Shown here in pieces: positions 26,521 to 34,094 of a stretch of 64,000 nucleotides of DNA. The DNA is from Flavobacterium saccharophilum (lineage in GTDB: Bacteria > Bacteroidota > Bacteroidia > Flavobacteriales > Flavobacteriaceae), in assembly GCF_900142735.1 (NCBI RefSeq), contig NZ_FRBY01000002.1, positions 1-64,000 on the forward strand, read 5' to 3'. Every line of letters starts with the position of its first letter. Position 1 is the first letter of the stretch. Both the position numbers and the translations under genes were made by a program. Below the pieces are notes generated by a model. The model worked only from the letters and a program-made list of their open reading frames with translations. It was not told where the DNA came from and ran no database searches.

Positions 26521-26853
26521 ATGAAATATTTTGAAACAAGATTTTTAAAAGAAGCGGATGAATTTGTGTCAAGGCTTGACAAGAAAGCTATCGCAAAACT
26601 ATTGTATAATATTGATTTAGCAGAAAAGAGTCACGATCCTAGATTGTTTAAAAAACTTAAAGATGATATTTGGGAGTTTAGACTGAGATTTGGTGGCGTT
26701 CAAATTAGATTGCTTGCATTTTGGGATAAAACTGATAATAAGCAAACTTTCGTTTTTGCAACTCACGGTTTTTTTAAGAAGGTAGATAAAGTTCCTTTTG
26801 ATGAGATTGAAAGAGCAAAGAAAATAAGAATTGATTATTTTGAAAATAAATAA
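26521..26853 (+). CDS. RelE/HigB-like toxin (Gp49 family)
   Basis: A 110-aa protein of the phage-derived Gp49-like/HigB group of the RelE/ParE superfamily, whose members are usually ribosome-dependent mRNA interferases. Recognisable parts are the N-terminal helix pair (FLKEADEFVSRLDKKA), LFKKLKDDIWEFRLRFGG and the C-terminal strand HGFFKKVDKVPFDEI, which is strongly conserved. Basic and aromatic residues on the central sheet fit an RNase-like toxin. The toxin gene precedes the antitoxin gene, as in higBA. An 11-bp gap separates them. Confidence 0.85.
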   Translation: MKYFETRFLKEADEFVSRLDKKAIAKLLYNIDLAEKSHDPRLFKKLKDDIWEFRLRFGGVQIRLLAFWDKTDNKQTFVFATHGFFKKVDKVPFDEIERAKKIRIDYFENK

Positions 26854-26863
26854 ATGTAAGATT

Positions 26864-27193
26864 ATGAAAAAAAAGGAAGTAATTACGTCGTACTCTCTTT
26901 CTGAAATGAAAGATCGATATATTGGTGAAATTGGTACATCAGAAAGAGATCAATATGAATATGAGCTTAGTATGGATATTTTAGGAAGAATGATTAAAAC
27001 TGCCAGAAAAGAAAGAAATCTTACTCAGGAACAATTAGGGGAATTAATAGGAGTTAAAAAAGCTCAAATATCTAAATTGGAAAGCAGTACAAATAGTGCC
27101 ACAATAGATACAATTATTAAAGTTTTTAAAGCCTTAAAAGCTGAAATTAGTTTTAATGTGAAAATTGAAAATCAGAATTTACAGGTTTCTTAA
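26864..27193 (+). CDS. HTH-type antitoxin (HigA-like, XRE family)
   Basis: A 109-aa DNA-binding protein with a Cro/C1-type helix-turn-helix at about residues 40-95 (ARKERNLTQEQLGELIGVKK, then AQISKLE). The N-terminal 35 residues (ITSYSLSEMKDRYIGEIG) are probably the toxin-binding arm. I chose the ATG at 26864; an in-frame upstream start at 26831 would overlap the toxin gene and adds a poor sequence. The protein likely neutralises the preceding toxin and represses the operon, possibly through the palindrome at 26457-26504. Confidence 0.85.
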   Translation: MKKKEVITSYSLSEMKDRYIGEIGTSERDQYEYELSMDILGRMIKTARKERNLTQEQLGELIGVKKAQISKLESSTNSATIDTIIKVFKALKAEISFNVKIENQNLQVS

Positions 27194-27239
27194 ATCTTTG
27201 TCAAAGTTTAAAAGTTTGACAAAGATAGTTGCGCATAGT

Positions 27240-27278
27240 AAACCCGACAGGTTTTTAAAATCTGTCGGGTTTGTTTTT
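27240..27278 (+). terminator. Intrinsic terminator of the toxin-antitoxin operon
   Basis: AAACCCGACAG (27240-27250) pairs perfectly with CTGTCGGGTTT, followed by GTTTTT. It is 46 bp after the antitoxin stop. Confidence 0.8.
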
Positions 27279-27320
27279 AATCGAAAGCAAAAGGTCTTAA
27301 AACTACTAATCGTTCTTGTC

Positions 27321-27400
27321 TAGCCCCGATAGAAGTGGAAATCCTTTTATGTCCGCCGCGGCGGACATAAAAGATTGGAACGGATAGCGGGACTGAACGT
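27321..27400. repeat. REP-like dispersed element, type B
   Basis: A 28-bp perfect palindrome (27345-27372, arms TTTTATGTCCGCCG) is enclosed by CCCCGATAGAAGTGGAAATC on the left and GATTGGAACGGATAGCGGGA on the right. The GC-rich core contrasts with the AT-rich surroundings. Flanking words agree with the type A element at 436-545, but the central stem differs, so the family keeps its flanks while the stem diverges. It lies in the 416-bp gap between the toxin-antitoxin operon and rpsA. Confidence 0.65.
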
Positions 27401-27460
27401 CTTAAAAAACCTAAAATCTTCTGCTCCTGAACAATTGGCTGATAATCATTTAGAATTGTT

Positions 27461-27490
27461 TTGCTATTACAAATATTTGTATTAATTTTG
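27461..27490 (+). promoter_or_regulatory. rpsA promoter
   Basis: TTG at 27461-27463 and TAATTTTG at 27483-27490 are 19 bases apart, an exact fit to TTG-N17-23-TAnnTTTG. The resulting leader would be about 110 nt. Confidence 0.6.
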
Positions 27491-27509
27491 CAAACCTTTT
27501 GGCAAAGAA

Positions 27510-27590
27510 GAGTTTCCTTTAGGTATCAACTATTTATGTAAAACAACTTCTGTTTTTTCTACTGCTTTATGAAACTCGAGGAAAACAGAA
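27510..27590 (+). promoter_or_regulatory. Possible structured leader of rpsA
   Basis: TTCTGTTTT (27548-27556) pairs with AAAACAGAA (27582-27590). Within its loop GAAACTC (27571-27577) is complementary to GAGTTTC (27510-27516) upstream, which would make an H-type pseudoknot or a switch. Autoregulation of S1 through its leader is known in E. coli; for this leader it is an inference from base pairing only. Confidence 0.35.
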
Positions 27591-27609
27591 TACAAATTTT
27601 TATCAGAGC

Positions 27610-29391
27610 ATGTCTGAACAATTAAAATCACAAGAAGAGTTTTTAGCAAATTTTAACTGGCATAACTTCCAAGAAGGAATTGATGCAGTAGATGAGAAAA
27701 ACTTACAAGAATTCGAAGAACTAGTTTCAAAAACTTTCATCGCTACAGATCAAGAAGAAGTAGTTGAAGGTGTAGTTGTTAGAATTACAGATAGAGACGT
27801 TATCGTTGATATCAACGCAAAATCGGAAGGTGTTATTTCTTTAAACGAATTCCGTTACAATCCAGCTTTAAAAGTAGGTGACAAAGTAGAAGTATTAATC
27901 GACATCCGTGAGGACAAAACAGGTCAATTAGTATTATCTCACAGAAAAGCACGTACTATTAAATCATGGGATAGAGTTATTTCTGCAAATGAAACAGGAG
28001 AAATCGTTAATGGTTTTGTAAAATGCAGAACTAAAGGTGGTATGATCGTTGACGTTTTCGGAATTGAAGCTTTCTTACCTGGTTCTCAAATTGACGTTAA
28101 GCCAATTAGAGACTACGATGTATATGTAAACAAAATGATGGAATTCAAAGTGGTAAAAATTAACCACGAATTCAAAAACGTTGTTGTATCTCATAAAGCG
28201 CTTATCGAAGCTGATATCGAAGTACAGAAAAAAGAAATCATCGGTCAATTACAAAAAGGACAAGTATTAGAAGGTGTTGTTAAAAACATTACTTCTTATG
28301 GTGTGTTCATTGACTTAGGTGGTGTTGACGGATTAATTCACATTACTGACCTTTCTTGGAGTAGAATCAACCACCCAAGTGAAGTTCTTGAATTAGACCA
28401 AAAATTAAACGTTGTAATCCTTGATTTCGATGATGAGAAAACAAGAATTCAATTAGGATTGAAACAATTAAACGCTCACCCATGGGATGCTTTAGATGCT
28501 AATTTAACTATTGGTGATAAAGTAAAAGGTAAAGTAGTTGTAATCGCTGATTACGGTGCATTTATTGAAGTTGCTGAAGGTGTTGAAGGTTTAATCCACG
28601 TTTCTGAAATGTCATGGTCAACTCATTTACGTTCTGCTCAGGATTTCGTAAAAGTTGGAGATGTTGTTGAAGCTGTTATCTTAACTTTAGATAGAGATGA
28701 CCGTAAAATGTCATTAGGTATCAAACAATTGACTCAAGATCCATGGACTGACATTACTTCTAAATACCCAGTAGGTTCTAAACATACAGGTATCGTTAGA
28801 AACTTTACAAACTTTGGTATTTTCGTAGAATTAGAAGAAGGAATTGATGGATTAATTTACATCTCTGACTTATCTTGGACTAAGAAAATCAAACACCCAT
28901 CTGAATTTGTAAATGTTGGTGAGAAACTTGATGTAGTTGTATTAGAATTAGATGTTGAAGGACGTAAATTATCTTTAGGTCACAAACAAACTACTGCTAA
29001 TCCTTGGGATCAATACGAAGATTCTTTCGCTGTAGGAACTATCCACAATGGTGAAATTTCTGAAATCGTTGACAAAGGAGCTACTGTAGAATTCGGAGAT
29101 GATATCGTTGCTTTCATTCCTACTCGTCACCTTGAAAAAGAAGACGGAAAGAAATTGAAAAAAGGTGATACTGCTGATTTCAAAGTAATCGAATTCAACA
29201 AAGAATTCAAAAGAGTAGTTGCTTCTCATACTGCTATCTTCCGTGAAGAAGAAGAGAAAAATGTGAAAGCTGCAACTGAAAATACTTCATCTAACTCTTC
29301 TAACACAAATGCACCAGCTGCAACTTTAGGAGATAACAATGATGTATTAGCTGCATTAAAAGCTAAAATGGAAAAAACTGAGAAAAAATAA
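27610..29391 (+). CDS. rpsA: 30S ribosomal protein S1
   Basis: A 593-aa S1 protein with six tandem S1 (OB-fold) repeats between about residues 50 and 550. Clear copies include VLEGVVKNITSYGVFIDLGG, VKGKVVVIADYGAFIEVAEG and HTGIVRNFTNFGIFVELEEG, each ending in a LS.KQL-type strand. It helps mRNA bind the 30S subunit and aids initiation on mRNAs with weak Shine-Dalgarno sites, which suits Bacteroidota. The tail is low-complexity (Asn/Ser/Ala) and ends in a lysine/glutamate helix. Codon choice (for example GGT, CGT, ATC) is more biased than in neighbours, as expected of a highly expressed gene. Confidence 0.97.
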   Translation: MSEQLKSQEEFLANFNWHNFQEGIDAVDEKNLQEFEELVSKTFIATDQEEVVEGVVVRITDRDVIVDINAKSEGVISLNEFRYNPALKVGDKVEVLIDIREDKTGQLVLSHRKARTIKSWDRVISANETGEIVNGFVKCRTKGGMIVDVFGIEAFLPGSQIDVKPIRDYDVYVNKMMEFKVVKINHEFKNVVVSHKALIEADIEVQKKEIIGQLQKGQVLEGVVKNITSYGVFIDLGGVDGLIHITDLSWSRINHPSEVLELDQKLNVVILDFDDEKTRIQLGLKQLNAHPWDALDANLTIGDKVKGKVVVIADYGAFIEVAEGVEGLIHVSEMSWSTHLRSAQDFVKVGDVVEAVILTLDRDDRKMSLGIKQLTQDPWTDITSKYPVGSKHTGIVRNFTNFGIFVELEEGIDGLIYISDLSWTKKIKHPSEFVNVGEKLDVVVLELDVEGRKLSLGHKQTTANPWDQYEDSFAVGTIHNGEISEIVDKGATVEFGDDIVAFIPTRHLEKEDGKKLKKGDTADFKVIEFNKEFKRVVASHTAIFREEEEKNVKAATENTSSNSSNTNAPAATLGDNNDVLAALKAKMEKTEKK

Positions 29392-29412
29392 TTCTTAGTT
29401 TCCTCTAAATAG

Positions 29413-29443
29413 AAAGTCCCACAGTAATGTGGGACTTTTTTTT
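29413..29443 (+). terminator. Intrinsic terminator of rpsA
   Basis: AAAGTCCCAC pairs with GTGGGACTTT around the loop AGTAAT, followed by a T-run, 21 bp after the stop. Confidence 0.88.
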
Positions 29444-29453
29444 ATGTTATTTT

Positions 29454-29488
29454 GTTTCAGGTTTAAAGTTTCAAGTTTCAGGTTTGTC
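29454..29488. repeat. 7-bp repeat array (GTTTCAG-type)
   Basis: Five consecutive 7-mers read GTTTCAG, GTTTAAA, GTTTCAA, GTTTCAG, GTTTGTC, placed between the rpsA terminator and the ExbD gene end. Confidence 0.55.
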
Positions 29489-29512
29489 TGTTTTCAAAAG
29501 ATTTTTTTTTGG

Positions 29513-30043
29513 TTAATTTGCAGCTAATAATTTAGATTCTTCGGAAGTGTAATAGTCAACAATCGCGTAGGAGTTTATTCCTGTTATTTTCATTTCATCA
29601 ACAATGTCTACCAAATTACCATAACTTGAATTTTTACTTGGTTTAATAATAACTGTAACTCCAATTTGTGGTCTTCCAAAGCTTGCTGAATATTCATGAA
29701 CTTTTTTATCAATGAATAATAATTCTTTTCGGATTCCGTTTTTACCATATTGTACCTGCTTAGGTTCTTGGATTGGAGCATATAATAATCCCATATATGT
29801 AATCATTTTATTATTATCATCCAGTAAGACAGTTAGAATGCGATTTTCATCTGGTTTGTTACATCCACGTTCAGGACCACAACTTCCACGGTATCCATAT
29901 TCATATTCCATCATTTTCGGCTTTGCCAACTCAATTGTTACCATAAAAAATATAATCAACAAAAAAGAAACGCTGACCATTGCAGTTAAATCGACTCTTG
30001 TGCTTAATTTTTTACTTCTTACTTTTTTAGGAAGGTTTCCCAT
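29513..30043 (-). CDS. ExbD/TolR-like protein 1 without membrane aspartate
   Basis: A 176-aa protein with the ExbD/TolR layout: basic cytoplasmic N-terminus (KKVRSKKLSTRVD), one transmembrane helix (about 19-39; LTAMVSVSFLLIIFFMVTIE) and a periplasmic domain (about 60-176). Canonical ExbD has an Asp in the helix (E. coli D25) that carries protons with ExbB; aligning the helices puts Ser24 there. The periplasmic part has an insert with two cysteines (GSCGPERGC). No ExbB/TolQ gene is adjacent. It is a tandem paralogue of the next gene (13-bp gap). It may be a structural subunit, or it may use another charge; function is unclear. Confidence 0.75.
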   Translation of the reverse strand: MGNLPKKVRSKKLSTRVDLTAMVSVSFLLIIFFMVTIELAKPKMMEYEYGYRGSCGPERGCNKPDENRILTVLLDDNNKMITYMGLLYAPIQEPKQVQYGKNGIRKELLFIDKKVHEYSASFGRPQIGVTVIIKPSKNSSYGNLVDIVDEMKITGINSYAIVDYYTSEESKLLAAN

Positions 30044-30056
30044 GGTTTGAAATGTT

Positions 30057-30581
30057 TTATTTAGAAGCTAATAATTTTGATTCTTCTGGAGTAAATTCAG
30101 GCACTATTGCATAAGTACCAATATTTGCAATTGCCATTTCATCTAAAATATTGACCAAATTTTTATAATTTGATTTTTTGCTTGGTTTTATAATTACAAT
30201 TATACTTTCGCGTCTTCCAATTTTTGCCGAAACTTCAAGCATCTTTTTATTTATTTTTTGCAATTCTCTTCGGATTCCATTTTCTCCATATTGAAGATTC
30301 TTTGGAGGAATTATGGGAGAACTTAAAAGTCCCTTGTAAAATATTAATTTATCGTTTTCACCCAACATTATAGTTATCGACCTATTTTCTCCTTCACCTT
30401 CAGGGCAAGAGGTAGTTCCTTTACCATTATCAGGCAAACTTAAATTCATAACTTTTGGTTTTGCTAATTCAATTGTAACCATAAAAAAGATAATCAGCAA
30501 AAAAGAAACACTGACCATTGCAGTTAAATCAACTCTTGTGCTTAACTTTTTACTTCTAACTTTTTTAGGTAGATTTTCCAT
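30057..30581 (-). CDS. ExbD/TolR-like protein 2 without membrane aspartate
   Basis: A 174-aa paralogue of the adjacent gene. The first 43 residues are almost identical (KVRSKKLSTRVDLTAMVSVS, then FLLIIFFMVTIELAKPK), again with Ser in place of the proton-path Asp. The periplasmic domains have diverged but share YGENGIRREL, IKPSK and the ending SKLLA. This gene comes first in the two-gene transcript. Near-identity of the 5' ends at DNA level, with divergent 3' parts, suggests constraint on the membrane segment or local gene conversion. The partner protein is probably encoded elsewhere. Confidence 0.75.
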   Translation of the reverse strand: MENLPKKVRSKKLSTRVDLTAMVSVSFLLIIFFMVTIELAKPKVMNLSLPDNGKGTTSCPEGEGENRSITIMLGENDKLIFYKGLLSSPIIPPKNLQYGENGIRRELQKINKKMLEVSAKIGRRESIIVIIKPSKKSNYKNLVNILDEMAIANIGTYAIVPEFTPEESKLLASK

Positions 30582-30792
30582 AGCGAATCAATTTGGTTAC
30601 TAAAGTTAACAATAAAAGTAATACAATAAGATTATGGATTTAAAAAACATTTAAAAATAAATTCACGAATTAATATGTTGTTTTACAGGAGGTTTTCAAG
30701 TTTTGTTAGTTGTTTTAATTCTCTTTTGCTTTTTTCATAAAACCAAAATTAAAACTATCCCGTAAATGAGCTTATAACTTAAAACATTCATT

Positions 30793-31347
30793 ATGAAAAC
30801 TAGAAAATTTTTAGCCGTAGCAATCTTAACACTTGGATTTGCATTTACATCTTTCGCACAAAAAACAGTAATGGTTGGTGGAGCTGCAATGTATCCTAAC
30901 AAAAATATTGTTGAAAATGCTGTAAACTCGAAAGATCACACTACATTGGTCGCTGCTGTAAAAGCTGCAGGTTTAGTTGAAACATTGCAAAGTAAAGGAC
31001 CATTCACCGTTTTTGCCCCAACAAATGCTGCATTCGATAAATTACCTGCTGGAACTGTCGAAACATTATTAAAACCAGAGAACATTAAAACGTTACAAAC
31101 GATCTTAACCTATCATGTTGTTGCTGGAAAAATGAATTCTTCGGACATTGCTAAAGCAATTAAATTGGGTAAAGGAAAAGCAACTCTTAAAACTGTTAGC
31201 GGTGGAACTTTAACTGCCTGGATGGATGGAAAAGACCTTTATATTAGCGACGAAAGCGGTAATAAATCTAAAGTTACCATTGCAGATGTGAATCAGTCAA
31301 ATGGTGTAATTCACGTGGTTGATACTGTGTTATTACCAAAAATGTAA
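30793..31347 (+). CDS. Secreted fasciclin (FAS1) domain protein
   Basis: A 184-aa protein with signal peptide MKTRKFLAVAILTLGFAFTS and one FAS1 domain (about 45-183). Both FAS1 signatures are present: GPFTVFAPTNAAFDKLPAG (H1 box) and the NGVIHVVDTVLLPK ending (H2 box), with LTYHVVAGK between. FAS1 proteins are extracellular adhesion modules; bacterial ones are often small secreted proteins with unknown ligands. It is a single gene, divergent from the ExbD pair, and ends near a hairpin shared with the convergent EamA gene. Confidence 0.88.
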   Translation: MKTRKFLAVAILTLGFAFTSFAQKTVMVGGAAMYPNKNIVENAVNSKDHTTLVAAVKAAGLVETLQSKGPFTVFAPTNAAFDKLPAGTVETLLKPENIKTLQTILTYHVVAGKMNSSDIAKAIKLGKGKATLKTVSGGTLTAWMDGKDLYISDESGNKSKVTIADVNQSNGVIHVVDTVLLPKM

Positions 31348-31373
31348 TATTTATTCAAATTCCAATATTTAAA

Positions 31374-31429
31374 AATTCCAAATCCCAAACTTTAAAAGTG
31401 GAATTTGGAATTTTTAATTTTGAGATTTT
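31374..31429. repeat. 7-bp repeat array forming a bidirectional terminator-like hairpin
   Basis: Units read AATTCCA, AATCCCA, AACTTTA, AAAGTGG, AATTTGG, AATTTTT, AATTTTG, AGATTTT. The first two units pair with units five and six, giving a stem before a T-rich stretch. It lies between the convergent fasciclin and EamA genes and could end both transcripts. Confidence 0.5.
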
Positions 31430-31435
31430 ATAGCT

Positions 31436-32281
31436 TTATCTTTTAGCTGTTAGAGTCGATCCGGCAGAGGCAATAACTACACAGACTACGGCTAAAATTT
31501 CATAGAAACTTAAACTTTCCTGCAAGAATATAAAAGCGCAAATTGCTGCAGCTGCAGGTTCTAAGCTCATTAAAATGCTAAAAGTACGTGGAGGAAGCTG
31601 ACCTAAAGCTTTCATCTCTAAAGTAAACGGAATTGCACTAGACAATAGGGCAAGTGCGACTCCCATACCTAAAAACTTGGGAGTAAGATTAGCCAGTCCG
31701 TTTTCTAGAAGTCCAAACGGTAGAATTAAAATAGCGGCAAATAGCATTCCGGTAGAGACGGCCTGACCGCCATTCATAATTTTCGAAATTTTTCCACCCA
31801 AAACAATATAGGCTGCCCAAAGTGCGCCTGCTAAAAGAGCAAAAATAACGCCAAGCAAATCGATTCTGTCATTGGACCATGGAGCTATTAGAATAATACC
31901 CATTGCGGCCAGTAAAACCCAACAGTAATCAATCAGTCTTTTAGATCCGATTATAGCAACTAATAAAGGACCAATAAATTCTAAAGTTACAGCCAGTCCA
32001 ATTGGGATCCTTTCGATAGCCAAATAAAAAATTAAATTCATCGCACCCAAAGCTAAACCATACGGAACAACGATTTTCCATTGACTAGTTGTGATCTGTT
32101 TTAAATTTGGTCGGTAGGCTAAAAGTAAAATTATAGCCGAAATTCCAATTCGTATAGAAGCTGTTCCTGCTGCACCAATTGCGGGAAAAAGTGTTTTTGC
32201 AATAGCGGCACCACATTGTACACTTATGATTGATAATAATACTGCAGGGACAGGAGGAAGGTTGAATTCTTTATTTTTCAT
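31436..32281 (-). CDS. EamA-family (DMT) transporter, RhtA-like
   Basis: A 281-aa membrane protein with about ten transmembrane helices in two EamA repeats. Family features include SVQCGAAIAKTLFPAIGAAG in helix 1, IPIGLAVTLEFIGPLLVAI in the first repeat and SSAIPFTLEMKALGQLPPRT in the second, which resemble RhtA-type amino-acid (threonine/homoserine) exporters. LEPAAAAICAFIFLQESL is the typical penultimate helix. The substrate is inferred from the subfamily only. The gene appears monocistronic. Confidence 0.85.
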   Translation of the reverse strand: MKNKEFNLPPVPAVLLSIISVQCGAAIAKTLFPAIGAAGTASIRIGISAIILLLAYRPNLKQITTSQWKIVVPYGLALGAMNLIFYLAIERIPIGLAVTLEFIGPLLVAIIGSKRLIDYCWVLLAAMGIILIAPWSNDRIDLLGVIFALLAGALWAAYIVLGGKISKIMNGGQAVSTGMLFAAILILPFGLLENGLANLTPKFLGMGVALALLSSAIPFTLEMKALGQLPPRTFSILMSLEPAAAAICAFIFLQESLSFYEILAVVCVVIASAGSTLTAKR

Positions 32282-32394
32282 GCGAAATTAAAATGGACTG
32301 CAAAACTACGAAATAAGTTTCGAAGGATACATTTCAATCTAGTTCAAATAGGAAAAATGTGTTACAAAGAAGCAACTAAAAAGTAAGATGTATT

Positions 32395-32535
32395 TTATTC
32401 TAAAGCACGTTTCGTTACATAGGCACGATAACCAATAATAGCCATCTGCCATTTTTTTGCTTTAGAAATATCTAATCCTTGTTTGGTAAAACTTGGCAAA
32501 AGGATTTTATTTATTTTCGCTAAAATTTTAAACAT
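32395..32535 (-). CDS. Conserved-looking 46-aa basic protein
   Basis: A short frame missed by length cut-offs encodes 46 residues: MFKILAKINKILLPSFTKQG, then LDISKAKKWQMAIIGYRAYV and TKRALE. It is lysine/arginine-rich with a hydrophobic centre. The pattern (LAKINK-LLPS-T, then KAKKWQMAIIGYR) matches, from memory, a small protein seen in many Flavobacteriaceae, sometimes labelled SsrA-binding by mistake. A hairpin with T-run lies just upstream, separating it from the serine hydrolase gene. Function unknown; RNA or membrane association are both possible. Confidence 0.65.
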   Translation of the reverse strand: MFKILAKINKILLPSFTKQGLDISKAKKWQMAIIGYRAYVTKRALE

Positions 32536-32564
32536 AGTAGGTTTTGTTTTTTTCAAAGATATAA

Positions 32565-32596
32565 AAAAAGACTTTGCAGTAGCGCAAAGTCTTTTT
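32565..32596. terminator. Bidirectional terminator downstream of the TPR serine hydrolase
   Basis: AAAAAGACTTTGC (32565-32577) pairs perfectly with GCAAAGTCTTTTT (32584-32596) around a six-base loop, with T/A runs on both sides. It lies 22 bp after the stop of the minus-strand gene. Confidence 0.8.
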
Positions 32597-32618
32597 ATAG
32601 GATTATAACAGTGTGTTT

Positions 32619-34064
32619 TTATGATTTTTTAGAAAGCTGTATTTTTATTTTTTCAAGCATTTCTTTTGCATTTGCATTATCAGGAGATAACTCTAGCGAT
32701 TTTTCATAGTTTTTCCTGGCTATTTCTAATTGATTATCATTAAAATAACTTTCGGCTAAACTATCAAAAGCACCTCCGGATTTCGGGTTCTCCTTTACAT
32801 TCAATTGAAAAACTTTAATAGCATCATTAAGTCGGCTATAACTCATTAATGTATAACCAATAGCATTTAATCGATATTCAAAATTCCAATCGGGATGATT
32901 CTTTTTGATATTCAAATAATTTTGCTCTGCTAATGAGATTTCGAGTTTTAAAAAATCCTGATTAATTTTTTCTCCAGCTAAAAGATAATCATCCTCTAGA
33001 CTTTTATCTACAATTGCAGCAACATGATTTATAACCTGACTCTGAACATATAAATTAGAATATTTATGACCATTGGATAAAAAGATAATAGTTAAATCAT
33101 TATTGATAAATTTTCTAAAAGCAGTTTCATTACCTCCTGTGAAACCATAGGAAGGAATTTTGTTTACAGGAACAATTTCCCAACCGTATGCAAAACGATC
33201 TGTATTATTAGCAAAAGGAAAGGATTGCCACATCGAATATTTAGTTTCTTTTTTGAGATAAACATTTTTGTCCAGATTTTCATTCCATTTAATAAATTCA
33301 TCTAATGTAATATTTAGACCATTAGCTGAATGTGAATCTGGGCCGCTGTTATAATTGTTTTTCTCGTATTTTTTATTTTTGATATTATAATTATAGCGAA
33401 CCGCACCTTGCGGAGTGATTTGTCTAAAATTAGATAAAAAGAAAACATCTGATTTGGCTTCTGGAAATTGATTTTTTAAGATATACTCTTCAAAAGTTTT
33501 ACCCGTAATTTTTTCAATGATTTTAGCTAAAAACAAATAGTTAGTTTGATTGTAACGGTATTGATTGCCAATCGCAAATTGCATTGTTTTTTTTGCTAGC
33601 AAAGAAATTTTTTCAGCATAAGGTAATGAAAATGGAATATCTTCAAACTGAACAACATCTGGAAGACCAGAGGAATGTGTTAGTAAATTTTTGATTTTTA
33701 TTTCCTGCCATTCTTTTGGCAGGTTATCTAAGTATTTAGAAATAGGGTCTTCTAAAGATAACTTTCCCGTTTCTATGAGTTGAAAAACACCAACACCTGT
33801 GATTAATTTGGTTGTCGAGAAAATTTTAAAAGCAGTGTTTTTATCCACTGCTTTATTTTCTTCTAAGTTGGCTTTTCCAAAATAGTTCTCATAAATTACT
33901 TTTCCGTCTTTTATAACCGCCAAGGCCACACCCGGAATTTCGTTTATTTCAATTACATTTTTAATGTAATGATCAATTTCGTCTTTTGTAGATTTACTTT
34001 CTTTGTTTTGACTAAAAGAAAGATTGAAAACGAATAGAAGAGCGACACAAAGAGATTTTTTCAT
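32619..34064 (-). CDS. Beta-lactamase-fold serine hydrolase with TPR tail
   Basis: A 481-aa secreted protein (signal peptide MKKSLCVALLFVFNLSFSQN). The beta-lactamase/CubicO domain (about 30-350) shows SxxK as STTK (Ser83, Lys86) and KNLLTHSSGLPDVV. The second motif is YNQTNYLFLAKI, and the HxG position is replaced by the TGG of GFTGGNETAF. Two TPR-like repeats close the protein (about 390-475; AFDSLAESYFNDNQLEIARK). It starts 30 bp after the second M56 gene, so it may be the output gene of the BlaI-M56 operon. Hydrolysis of beta-lactams is not shown; family members include peptidases and esterases. Confidence 0.85.
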   Translation of the reverse strand: MKKSLCVALLFVFNLSFSQNKESKSTKDEIDHYIKNVIEINEIPGVALAVIKDGKVIYENYFGKANLEENKAVDKNTAFKIFSTTKLITGVGVFQLIETGKLSLEDPISKYLDNLPKEWQEIKIKNLLTHSSGLPDVVQFEDIPFSLPYAEKISLLAKKTMQFAIGNQYRYNQTNYLFLAKIIEKITGKTFEEYILKNQFPEAKSDVFFLSNFRQITPQGAVRYNYNIKNKKYEKNNYNSGPDSHSANGLNITLDEFIKWNENLDKNVYLKKETKYSMWQSFPFANNTDRFAYGWEIVPVNKIPSYGFTGGNETAFRKFINNDLTIIFLSNGHKYSNLYVQSQVINHVAAIVDKSLEDDYLLAGEKINQDFLKLEISLAEQNYLNIKKNHPDWNFEYRLNAIGYTLMSYSRLNDAIKVFQLNVKENPKSGGAFDSLAESYFNDNQLEIARKNYEKSLELSPDNANAKEMLEKIKIQLSKKS

Positions 34065-34094
34065 TTATGAATTTTAAAAGTGAATGCTTAAAAA

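Noticed and set aside
27194..27226. 12-bp perfect hairpin directly after the antitoxin stop as terminator
   Set aside because: It has no T-run. The hairpin at 27240 is the better terminator. It may still protect the 3' end of the mRNA.
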